Made by a program: the position numbers and the translations under genes
Source: an uncultured Pseudomonadales bacterium
GTDB taxonomy: Bacteria; Pseudomonadota; Gammaproteobacteria; Pseudomonadales; Azotimanducaceae
Length of the DNA: 64,000 bases
Direction of reading: 5' to 3'
Assembly: GCA_938017975.1 (NCBI GenBank)
Contig: CALIKQ010000032.1
Coordinates: 31,378 to 95,377, forward strand
Shown: one piece after another, positions 54,159-62,072 of the stretch
Layout: each line of letters begins with the position of its first letter
How positions within the stretch are numbered: the stretch's first letter is position 1
The notes under the pieces: model-generated
What the model saw: the letters and a program-made list of their open reading frames with translations, nothing else
Databases searched by the model: none
What the model was told of the DNA's origin: nothing

Positions 54159-54548
54159 CTATAGATTTTTGATGATTTCTATTGTTTCCGTGGTTGATAT
54201 CGACGGCGTTCGAGGCAAATAGGCGACCTCGCAAATCGATTTGAACTGATCGAATTTACCTTCCCAATCATTGCCCATCACGAGGATATCAGCTTCATAA
54301 TCGCGAAGATATTTCGATTTTAGCTCAAGCGACTCCTCGACGAACACTGCATCAACGCAACTCAGCGCTTCGATGATTCGCAGTCTATCCTGTTGTGCGT
54401 AAATTGGGAGCCGTCCTTTCTTAGCCAAATTGAGCGCATCCGAGGAGACGCCTACGGTCAAGTGCGTACCCTTCTGACGCGCACTCTCGAGGATATTTAA
54501 GTGCCCAACGTGAAAAACATCGAAGGTACCAAAGGTAATGACGCGCAC
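54159..54548 (-). CDS. Glycerol-3-phosphate cytidylyltransferase-like nucleotidyltransferase (TagD-type)
   Basis: A 129 aa nucleotidyltransferase with the HxGH motif GTFDVFHVGHLNIL and a later LVMGNDWEGKFD. It resembles TagD, which makes CDP-glycerol from glycerol-3-phosphate and CTP. AGGAG lies upstream of the start, which is GTG at 54548. Coupled to the following TagB-like transferase, it gives a two-gene phosphoglycerol unit. Other cytidylyl- or adenylyltransferases of this size share the motif. Confidence 0.82.
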   Translation of the reverse strand: MRVITFGTFDVFHVGHLNILESARQKGTHLTVGVSSDALNLAKKGRLPIYAQQDRLRIIEALSCVDAVFVEESLELKSKYLRDYEADILVMGNDWEGKFDQFKSICEVAYLPRTPSISTTETIEIIKNL

Positions 54549-54911
54549 TGTTATCGCTCCTTTAATATGGCGCTGCTTTATAGCGCTGCTTAACCACCAT
54601 TGGCTAAGACCGAGTCGGAATTATTATCACCGTTCATCGCATTCAATAAAATAGCGAAGTCGTCAAAGCAAAATGCGTCCTTTGGTTGGTCCAACGAGTT
54701 AAAAAAGTCGTTGGTATTCTCACCCAGGGTCAGAAATTAAGCAGTCCGAGCTAAGGCTTGTGCCGTTCCCACCCAAATCACGCGACGCTTCCTTTTAAAA
54801 GCTAGCCTCTCTATTGAATCTAACCGCCACTAACCGAAACCGAACTATCCTCGCCTGCCCCACAGCGGATGTTTAATCTGTTACTCCCATCCCTACTAAA
54901 AGGCTAAATCG
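54549..54911. other. Divergent intergenic region
   Basis: About 363 bases between the TagD-like and the interrupted secreted gene. GCGCTGCTT occurs twice, at 54570-54578 and 54583-54591. I see no ORF or terminator. Confidence 0.4.
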
Positions 54912-55658
54912 ATGCTGAAAAAAATACTTGTTTTTATACTTCTCTTTGCGCCCTTAACCCTAACAGCTGATCACCATGCGCTGGAATCACGAGCAGTGGT
55001 GGAGATTTATGAGTGTATGTTGAATGAAGGATCGAGTGTCCAGGATGTTGTTGCGTTAGCGCGGACTGATTTTAAGGCTTGGGTCACGGAGAACGACATC
55101 AGGGTCAACACGTTCATCTGGGAACCTGTTGCGGTTACTCCGCCCTATCACGAAGCTGAAGTTCGTTAGATCAACTACTTTCAAACCTGGGCAGATTATG
55201 GCGCCGCCTCTGAAGCTTGGACAAAGCCCAGCAACGGCAAACAAGCAGCAAAGATTAATGCCATGACCACATGCGCGAAGCCAGTTTTCACGACTTCAAC
55301 CCCCGTCGCGCAGATGCCGACGGATACACCTAAAAAGCCGTTGATTGTCGGAGTCTGCAACTTAAATGATGGAGCGACTTTCGCGGAGGCTGCGAAGTAT
55401 TTGTCTTCGAGCAGGGTCGACGCAGTCAATGCGGCGATCGGAGCACAAACAGGCATGATGCTTTGGACGCCTGGTTTCGGAATTAATCCTGATTTTGACT
55501 TCCTGCAAGTTGTATCTGGCACCCACGACGACATGATGGCACTTTTTGATGGTGTTCGAACCGGTACGGTCCAGAAGGCACAGACCGCCTTCAATGCCAC
55601 CCCAAGCCCGGCTTCATGCCACTGGGACCTTTCAACCTCCTACGCCATTACCCAATAA
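54912..55658 (+). pseudogene. Secreted two-repeat protein interrupted by an in-frame TAG
   Basis: ATG 54912 opens a signal-peptide protein (residues 1-19). A TAG at 55167-55169 ends it after 85 codons. The same frame continues open for 162 codons to the stop ending at 55658 and still looks coding. The two halves resemble each other: YECMLNEGSSVQDVVALAR before the stop and VGVCNLNDGATFAEAAKYL after it. The amber replaces a codon inside the first repeat, perhaps Trp (TGG) or Gln (CAG). It may be a recent nonsense mutation, an assembly error or a readthrough site. The family is unrecognised. AAAGG lies before the ATG. Confidence 0.65.
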
Positions 55659-55799
55659 TTTTGTTAGAGGCGGCATCTGTCACCGACATCATAACGGGCG
55701 TCCTTGCGGTCAATAGAGCACCGCCGGGACGCCACATTTTCCATTCAAGCCCGTCTAACCGAAAGACGTTGAGTCTGAGACATCTGGATGGAGACAGCT

Positions 55800-55895
55800 T
55801 TAACTGAAGAAAGGGACTGCAACTACAAGACTTGCGAGCACTAAAGTGCACTCTAATGAGGCATTGGTTACAGTAACGAGTCTGCGTTTGGTCAT
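55800..55895 (-). CDS. Candidate 31-residue small membrane protein
   Basis: An ATG at 55895 is preceded by AGGAG at ideal spacing (6 bases). The predicted peptide starts MTKRRLVTV and is hydrophobic near its C-terminus (LVLASLVVAVPFF). It could be a small membrane protein or a leader. No homologue is recognised and the frame is short. Confidence 0.3.
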   Translation of the reverse strand: MTKRRLVTVTNASLECTLVLASLVVAVPFFS

Positions 55896-56261
55896 TTTTT
55901 ACTCCTAGTTCGTCGATTTATCTGCTTTCAAGCAGTTCTGACGGCCTTGGAGCAATCGGTGTGCCAAGATCTCATCACACCGCCCTAAGATCAGTAGCAA
56001 ACTCAGCGCTATCGAAGTCCTTTATTGCGGGCAACACAACTTTATGGGACGAACCGCTCATGGCTTCAGAAAATGTCTGCAGGGCAGGAGATGCAGGCAA
56101 GACTCTGTATCGATATAGCCATTTCATTACCCAGCAAAGCGCAAATGCGTCACCAGCAGCAGCCAACCATCAGTAGATCTATCCATCTAGAGGCCCACGC
56201 AATTCTAGCTTTGAGCATCGGGGCGCACTTCAAAAACAATCAAGCTTGCTTTTTTTAAAAT

Positions 56262-56305
56262 ATCTACTAAAGTCTGCTTGCCAATCTACTAAAGTCTGCT
56301 TGCCA
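56262..56305. repeat. 22-bp exact tandem duplication upstream of the TonB receptor
   Basis: The unit runs from 56262 to 56283 and repeats exactly at 56284-56305. It begins ATCTACTAAAGTCTGC. It lies about 70 bases before the receptor start, where regulator sites would sit. Confidence 0.8.
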
Positions 56306-56375
56306 ACTTGTGCGCTTGTCGTTGTTTTAGGTAAAAGTAGCAAAAAGAATGGGAAAACTATCCAGGGGGATAACA

Positions 56376-58682
56376 ATGTTGAAAAACGCTTTCAAGGGCA
56401 CGTATGCCGCAACCTTAAGCTTGGGGATCGCAATTTTTGCGCTCGCATCGCTTCCTACACAAAGTTGGGCGGCCGATTCTGGCGCCAATAATCTTGTGAT
56501 CGAAGAAATCATCGTAACGGCACGGAAAAAAGAGGAGTCCATTCAGGACACGCCCTTGGCTGTAACCGCTATCACCGGTCAGCTTCGCGAGGGCAGTGTG
56601 CGACGTCTTGAGGATATCCAAGCGTTTGCACCCAACCTTTTCATCAACAGAACACCTGGAATTGCCAGCGGCGCTGCAATCACCATTCGAGGTGTCGCAT
56701 CTCTCGAAAGCGACAAGAGCTTTGAGCCATCCATTGGGGTTGTCATGGACGGTATGTTCCTAGGTACATCTAGTGGCGTTCTACTTGATAACTTCGACAT
56801 TGAGCGTATCGAGGTCCTACGTGGCCCACAAGGCACGCTTTTTGGAAAGAACACCACAGGCGGTATTCTGAACGTCATTCGAAGCCCTGTATCACTCAAC
56901 GAGATGGGCGCTGACCTCAGCATCACCGGTGGAAGCTTTGGCCGACAAGACTTTAAAGCCGTCGCTCAAATCCCACTGATTGAGGACACGCTAGGACTCA
57001 AACTATTCGGTGCAAGTATCCAGCATGATGGACACGTACGGAACACGACATTGAACACCGATGTTGGCGGCGACGATAAGACCAATTATGGTTTTACTGT
57101 CCTTTGGGAGCCCAACGACGACTTTGATCTCAAGGTCCACCATGAAGTTATGGAAGACAAGAGCGAGCAAGGCGCTTATACCAATAGAAATGTCGTGGGC
57201 GAACTCGCTTGTACGATTACCCAGATTGGATTTGATCCGGCAAATGGTTGCGAAAAAGATGCTAACGATGGCCCTGATACCACAGAGTCCGATGGCACCA
57301 ACTTCAGTGACAACGACTACAATACGACCATCGTCACAGCTAATTTTAACACTGAAGCTTTCCTGTATACCTACATCTACTCTAATCGAGACATGGATGA
57401 GCAGAACATGCAGGATTTCGACGGCGCACCCGCTCACCTTCTTCGTATGAACTTTTTCAACGATTGGGAGCAAACCAGCCACGAATTTCGAGTCACTTCT
57501 CAATTCTCAGACACGGTTCAATTCATCGCAGGCTTTTATGACTGGGAAGCGGACTTTGAGCAGCGTTGGGATGTTTATGATCTATTTTATCAACTCTCGC
57601 GTCTGGGCGTCCCTCCTTGGGGAGCCGGTCGACAAGGCGTACCGGGCTACTCAGATGTTGCAGCTTGGGAGGAAGACGTTGCGGGCAACAACGGACAGAA
57701 TCAGCTGACTACATCAACTGCAGTCTTTTTCTCAGCGGACTGGTTTCTGGCCGATAATTGGACACTGACCGCTGGCTTCCGTTGGACCGAAGAGGAAAAA
57801 GATTTCGTCGGCGGCGCATCAGCACCGGGTTATTACCCATTGCGAGGCGAGCCTTGGCCTGGCATTTATAACCCTTATGCAGCCAAGGCAAAATGGACCG
57901 AAACAACGCCAAAGCTGGGCTTAAGATATCAGCCCTCAGACGATGCGATGTTCTATGCTTCTTACAGCGAAGGCTTTAAGAGCGGCGGGTTCTTTGCTCG
58001 TCAAGCCAACTATCTGATTGATCCGTCTTACGAGCCGGAATACGTCAAGAACTATGAATTTGGTTGGAAAACCACCTTGCAAGACGGTCGCATGATCTTC
58101 AATGGAGCGATCTTTAGATCAGACTATGACGACAAGCAGGAATCAATTTTGATTCCAGTCGATCTGTCAAACGTTGCAACGGTTGTGCGAAATGCCTCAT
58201 CGCTTGAAATGACAGGCTTAGAACTTGAGGTGATGTATCAGGTAACCCAAGCTTGGAACGTCATGGCAACCTATGGTTACCTAGACTCAGAGTACGCAAA
58301 CTACTTTGCCGACCTCACCGGTGACAATATCGTTACTGATAATTCAGCGCTTGTGCCACGGAACACGCCTGAGAACACTTTTGGCTTGACGACCTCCTAT
58401 ACTGCGAAGGTTGGTAATGGTGATTTGAAAGCACGAATCTCATATCGTTACCGGTCAGATATGGAGACAGAATCTTCAAATAATCCTCTGGGTTCACTTG
58501 ACAGCATCTCTAACGTCAACGCTACGATCTCATACAACATCAATAACTACGGGGTGTCACTCTGGGGCCGTAATATTACCGATCAACGAGAAGAGCGATG
58601 GTCGACCATCGGTGGTTTGACCTCTCGCGGTTGGTGGAACGAGCCTGCAACATACGGTGTCACCGTCTCAGCCTCTTTTTAA
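56376..58682 (+). CDS. TonB-dependent outer membrane receptor
   Basis: A 768 aa outer-membrane transporter. It has a signal peptide (about residues 1-33, ending SWA), a TonB-box-like start EEIIVTARKKEES, and a plug domain with RIEVLRGPQGTLFGKNTTGG. The 22-stranded barrel ends with VTVSASF, whose terminal Phe suits BAM recognition. It imports a scarce ligand powered by TonB. AGGGGGAT lies 7 bases before ATG 56376, so that ATG is preferred over the one at 56349. The substrate is unknown. A strong terminator follows. Confidence 0.92.
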   Translation: MLKNAFKGTYAATLSLGIAIFALASLPTQSWAADSGANNLVIEEIIVTARKKEESIQDTPLAVTAITGQLREGSVRRLEDIQAFAPNLFINRTPGIASGAAITIRGVASLESDKSFEPSIGVVMDGMFLGTSSGVLLDNFDIERIEVLRGPQGTLFGKNTTGGILNVIRSPVSLNEMGADLSITGGSFGRQDFKAVAQIPLIEDTLGLKLFGASIQHDGHVRNTTLNTDVGGDDKTNYGFTVLWEPNDDFDLKVHHEVMEDKSEQGAYTNRNVVGELACTITQIGFDPANGCEKDANDGPDTTESDGTNFSDNDYNTTIVTANFNTEAFLYTYIYSNRDMDEQNMQDFDGAPAHLLRMNFFNDWEQTSHEFRVTSQFSDTVQFIAGFYDWEADFEQRWDVYDLFYQLSRLGVPPWGAGRQGVPGYSDVAAWEEDVAGNNGQNQLTTSTAVFFSADWFLADNWTLTAGFRWTEEEKDFVGGASAPGYYPLRGEPWPGIYNPYAAKAKWTETTPKLGLRYQPSDDAMFYASYSEGFKSGGFFARQANYLIDPSYEPEYVKNYEFGWKTTLQDGRMIFNGAIFRSDYDDKQESILIPVDLSNVATVVRNASSLEMTGLELEVMYQVTQAWNVMATYGYLDSEYANYFADLTGDNIVTDNSALVPRNTPENTFGLTTSYTAKVGNGDLKARISYRYRSDMETESSNNPLGSLDSISNVNATISYNINNYGVSLWGRNITDQREERWSTIGGLTSRGWWNEPATYGVTVSASF

Positions 58683-58704
58683 CACCTTCGGTAGAGACAC
58701 CGGG

Positions 58705-58732
58705 AAAGGGCGCTAAAAGCGCCCTTTTTTTT
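58705..58732 (+). terminator. Rho-independent terminator of the TonB receptor gene
   Basis: AAAGGGCGCT (58705-58714) pairs with AGCGCCCTTT (58718-58727) and is followed by a T run to 58732. The stem begins 22 bases after the receptor stop codon. It is the clearest terminator in the window. Confidence 0.9.
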
Positions 58733-58963
58733 GCCTATTTCAGTTGCCTTTGAAGCATTTTGTCTTCGGGTCGACAGCCTCCTGAATTGCATCGCTTGCC
58801 AGGGTGACGGTTAACTAACCTGCACTCATGCACTTTCAAGCGCTCCCCAGGGGCCGAATCGCTCAGTAGCATCCCAGGAAAGCGGCAAGTGGGTCGGTGC
58901 ATTTGTGAAAAAGAGGTTCAGCCGTTACCCACCAATTAGAACGACATTCCTGGGCTATTTGGA

Positions 58964-59536
58964 TTAAGGCTGAGCGCCGAAAGAAGCATCAAATGGCGGT
59001 CTGCTGAAAACTTCTACGACCTTGGGTGCAAAATGCGTCAGCGGCCTAGTCGGGTAAGCCGGATCAAACGAGGCTTGGTCCCAGCGCTCACAGAAATTCA
59101 CGCAAGCATGGAAGTAAGGATGGTCTTGATACAACGCTCGGCCGTTTGGATCTTGGCCTAGGTGATGGGCGTAGTAATATCTTTGAAACAATCCATGTTG
59201 CTCGACTGCCCAAGTGACTTCTGGTCTGACGTAAGGCCGAATCATCGATGCTGCAAACTGAGCGTGGTTCATCGGGGCAAGATCATCACCCAAGTCGTGA
59301 ATGAGTGCTGCGACAACCCACTCGATGTCAGCACCATCATCCTCGGCTCGACAGGCAGTCTGCAAGGAATGCTCAAGCCGCGTCACCTGATAGCCCTCCA
59401 AACTCTCGCTCAAACCCTGCAGCGCCCTCAAAATGCGCTCTGGAAGCCGGTCAACATGCTGTCGCTCAAAACGTTCAAGCAATCGATAATCGGCTTCAGA
59501 ACCATCGACCATTGCAGTAAAGCTCACCTTTTCCAT
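58964..59536 (-). CDS. HD-domain mixed-valent diiron oxygenase-like protein (TmpB/PhnZ-type)
   Basis: A 190 aa HD-domain protein. Metal-ligand pattern: His56, His80-Asp81, His91, His114 and Asp153, which fits the extended HD oxygenase set of PhnZ and TmpB rather than a simple phosphohydrolase. Tyr17 and Glu21 near the N-terminus could form the lid seen in such oxygenases. The related enzyme TmpB cleaves a hydroxylated trimethylammonio-ethylphosphonate to glycine betaine and phosphate. The gene starts 8 bases after the dioxygenase gene's stop, the TmpA-TmpB arrangement. Ordinary HD phosphohydrolase remains possible. Confidence 0.75.
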   Translation of the reverse strand: MEKVSFTAMVDGSEADYRLLERFERQHVDRLPERILRALQGLSESLEGYQVTRLEHSLQTACRAEDDGADIEWVVAALIHDLGDDLAPMNHAQFAASMIRPYVRPEVTWAVEQHGLFQRYYYAHHLGQDPNGRALYQDHPYFHACVNFCERWDQASFDPAYPTRPLTHFAPKVVEVFSRPPFDASFGAQP

Positions 59537-59544
59537 ACCCGCTC

Positions 59545-60672
59545 CTAGATTGTTGTCCGACTGCGACGCTCTGTCAGCAGACGATATGCGCTCTGTGGAT
59601 CATCGAGGTCAATGTAGCATCCTTGCAAGTGCCGATGACCCGTAGTCGGATCAAACTCTGTACGACCATGTAAAACCCGTGCGTTTTCAAACATAAGAAG
59701 GTCCGATGCCTGCAATCTCAGTCGAATTTCAAATGCTGGATCTTGCAGCAACCGAGCGAGATGTTGCCGGCCTCTATGGAATATCTTCAGTGTCGGTGTC
59801 GGTAACAACGGACAATAATCAAGTCGCGGACTGTAAGCCAGCCCGCGTACTTTGCCCTGATCATCAAGCGCAATCAGCGGTTTTTCACTGCACAATCGGT
59901 TCTCATGATCGGTGTATCGAAAACCCACCTTCACCCGAGTGAGCAGATCAAAAGCCTCGGGGTCCAAAACACGCAAGATTGAGCACACGCTCAAGCCATC
60001 AACCAACGTTGAGTCGCCACCCTCTGCATCATTGGCCAAGCAATGCAAAAGTTGAACCTCTGGCGCCGCCAAACGGTAGGGATTGTCTGTGTGAGGCGTC
60101 AGTGGACCATGGCGATAAGCAAGGTCATTCGATTCTGCTCGACTAAAGACCTCAAAAAACCGGCCAAAATTGGTTTCGCGCAAAGATCCGAATTCACTGG
60201 CCACCGTCATAACCGCGCCGCTTTCTGATGGAACATTTTTCACCAATAGGCAGCCGTAAACCAAAAAATCTGTAACTGCCTTCAGCTTTACATCTGCTTT
60301 ATGGATCTCCAGCCAATCGACCTCAGGCGCAGAAAAGTCAGATCTCCAGGACTTTTTAGAAGGAATCGATTGCTCGGGCTGCGCTAACTCCATCAGCATC
60401 GATCGACTAAAATCTTCAGAATGACCGTCACTAAAGCCAATCGAAATGGTTTCGCCCTGATCAACCAGCGCTGTGATCTGCAGATCAAGGTCTAATTCGT
60501 GAGGATTAAACAGACGCTGATTGGAATGGAAATCAACTTGGTGCCTCGCAACCGATCTTTCTCGCAACCACAGTGCGGGCAGTGAGGTTGCCTGCTGACC
60601 ACTGATCAGGCTGAGCGTTAGGGTGGTTTCGTCAACGGCGAGATAAGGGTGCTCGAAGGCTTTTTCTGACAT
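59545..60672 (-). CDS. Fe(II)/2-oxoglutarate dioxygenase, gamma-butyrobetaine hydroxylase-like (TmpA-type)
   Basis: A 375 aa TauD/GBBH-like enzyme. It has an N-terminal DUF971-like domain (LPALWLRERS, NQRLFNPHEL) and the iron triad His194-x-Asp196 in LTPHTDNPY with distal His335 in ARVLHGR. 2-oxoglutarate Arg347 lies in GHRHLQGCY. The zinc-binding cysteines of true GBBH enzymes are absent in the N-terminal domain. ATG 60672 is preferred over the TTG at 60726. TmpA hydroxylates 2-trimethylammonio-ethylphosphonate. Because the HD gene follows at once, TmpA is my first guess. Carnitine synthesis is the main alternative. Confidence 0.78.
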   Translation of the reverse strand: MSEKAFEHPYLAVDETTLTLSLISGQQATSLPALWLRERSVARHQVDFHSNQRLFNPHELDLDLQITALVDQGETISIGFSDGHSEDFSRSMLMELAQPEQSIPSKKSWRSDFSAPEVDWLEIHKADVKLKAVTDFLVYGCLLVKNVPSESGAVMTVASEFGSLRETNFGRFFEVFSRAESNDLAYRHGPLTPHTDNPYRLAAPEVQLLHCLANDAEGGDSTLVDGLSVCSILRVLDPEAFDLLTRVKVGFRYTDHENRLCSEKPLIALDDQGKVRGLAYSPRLDYCPLLPTPTLKIFHRGRQHLARLLQDPAFEIRLRLQASDLLMFENARVLHGRTEFDPTTGHRHLQGCYIDLDDPQSAYRLLTERRSRTTI

Positions 60673-60863
60673 AGCAACTGGCCCGATGGACCGCAAAATT
60701 CTAATCTCGAAACCCGGTTCTGACAATATCGAATTGATCGAAATATAATCAAGACTGTGGGCGGAGCCAAGGCTGAATGAATCCGATTCGTCGCACTCAT
60801 GACGCCGCCGGCACAGTTAATTTGATCGTCTTACGAGCCGGCTAAACACTGCAAAAATCCAAT

Positions 60864-62072
60864 TTATCTGACCGGTTCTTTTGTCATTTCTAAATGCAGG
60901 TCGGTGCCCATCCAAGGGTTGGCTCTCGCGACTTCCTCATTCAAGGTGACGCCGAGCCCCGGCTCCTTGGAGGGAATCACGTAGCCCTCCTGCCATTCGA
61001 TGGGCGTGCTCAACAGATCACCATGGAACCCATCCCAACGCTCTATACCCTCGAGAATAAGAAAGTTAGGCGTACAGGCGGCGAGTTGAATATTCGCAGC
61101 CCCCACAATCGGTCCGCAGTAAAGATGCGGCGCGATTTGGGCATAAAAGACTTCAGCAAGCGCAGCAATTTTTTTGGCCTCGAGCAGCCCCCCCACCCGC
61201 CCAAGATTTGGCTGCAATATCGCGGCGGCTCCTGCCTGCAAGACACGCGCAAACTCGTGCTTGGTACAAAGACGCTCACCCGTTGCAACAGGAATAGAGG
61301 TCCCCGCAGCAACTCGCGCCATTTCTTGCGGGTTTTCAGGCGGTGTCGGCTCTTCAAACCAGAGCGGATCACTCGATTCAAGTCTCCTCGCCAATCGCAG
61401 CGCCCCGGCGGCGGTGAATTGTCCATGAGTCCCAAAAAGTAGGTCGGCTCGATCACCCACGGCTTCTCGGATCGTCACAACAAACCTTTCACTTCGATCA
61501 AGCTCTTCTAAGGTTGGCATACCGCCGTCATAAACCGTGTAGGCACCAGCGGGATCAAATTTTACAGCTGTAAATCCCTGCTCAACATAATCCAACGCTC
61601 GCTGGGCCGCTGTATCGGCATTGACATAAATATGTTGACTGTCATCACCGCTGGGATAGACATCACCATCAGCCGGGTACAAATACGTATAAGTTCGAAG
61701 TCGATCGTGAACCTGCCCGCCAAGCAGCTCATAGACCGGTTTATCACAGGCCTTACCGATGATGTCCCAACATGCCATCTCTAAACCAGACAAGACTCCA
61801 ACTAAACTGATGTCGGGCCTTAGACTGTAGCCGCTACCGTAGACCCGATGGAACAGTGCCTCGATGTGAAACGGGTCATGCCCAACGACAAAGCGCTCTG
61901 CCGTATCTGCAATCATCCCTGCGATCGTTTCAGCACCAAAGGTCGCAGCGTAGACTTCCCCGTAACCAACAATCCCGTTATCTGTAACCAGCTTCACAAA
62001 TAAAAAGTAACGCCCGCCAAACCGTGGTGGTGGATTGCCAACAACAAATGTTTCAAATTCTTTGATTTTCAT
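60864..62072 (-). CDS. Enolase-superfamily dehydratase/racemase (mandelate racemase-like)
   Basis: A 402 aa enzyme with a capping domain and a barrel. It has AVKFDPAGAYT with the barrel lysine, LFGTHGQFTAAGALRLARRLE, WFEEPTPPENP with a metal-binding Glu, and GERLCTKHEF. The family includes galactonate and other sugar-acid dehydratases. GTHGQF and PEN wording suggests an acid-sugar or mannonate-like substrate, not proven. Its start overlaps the dehydrogenase gene by 4 bases, so the two are translated together. The next gene downstream (TmpA-like) is 190 bases away. Confidence 0.82.
   Translation of the reverse strand: MKIKEFETFVVGNPPPRFGGRYFLFVKLVTDNGIVGYGEVYAATFGAETIAGMIADTAERFVVGHDPFHIEALFHRVYGSGYSLRPDISLVGVLSGLEMACWDIIGKACDKPVYELLGGQVHDRLRTYTYLYPADGDVYPSGDDSQHIYVNADTAAQRALDYVEQGFTAVKFDPAGAYTVYDGGMPTLEELDRSERFVVTIREAVGDRADLLFGTHGQFTAAGALRLARRLESSDPLWFEEPTPPENPQEMARVAAGTSIPVATGERLCTKHEFARVLQAGAAAILQPNLGRVGGLLEAKKIAALAEVFYAQIAPHLYCGPIVGAANIQLAACTPNFLILEGIERWDGFHGDLLSTPIEWQEGYVIPSKEPGLGVTLNEEVARANPWMGTDLHLEMTKEPVR

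Larger units (their letters stand above)
55659..56375. other. Long intergenic region before the TonB receptor
   Basis: About 717 bases. It holds a 31-codon minus-strand ORF at 55800-55895 and a 22-base tandem duplication at 56262-56305. Several short plus-strand frames here (55961-56176, 56025-56258) have no coding features. Confidence 0.45.

Noticed and set aside
54159..54548. FAD synthetase or CCA-adding-type enzyme instead of TagD-like
   Set aside because: The short length, HVGH motif and adjacency to a TagB-like gene fit cytidylyltransferase best, although exact substrate is open.
55167..55169. Programmed amber readthrough or pyrrolysine
   Set aside because: No recoding structure or pyrrolysine genes are visible, so a mutation or sequencing error is simpler. 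I keep it only as an open test.
55961..56258. Overlapping short plus-strand ORFs in the TonB upstream region
   Set aside because: They overlap each other in different frames, with no ribosome sites or recognisable protein features.
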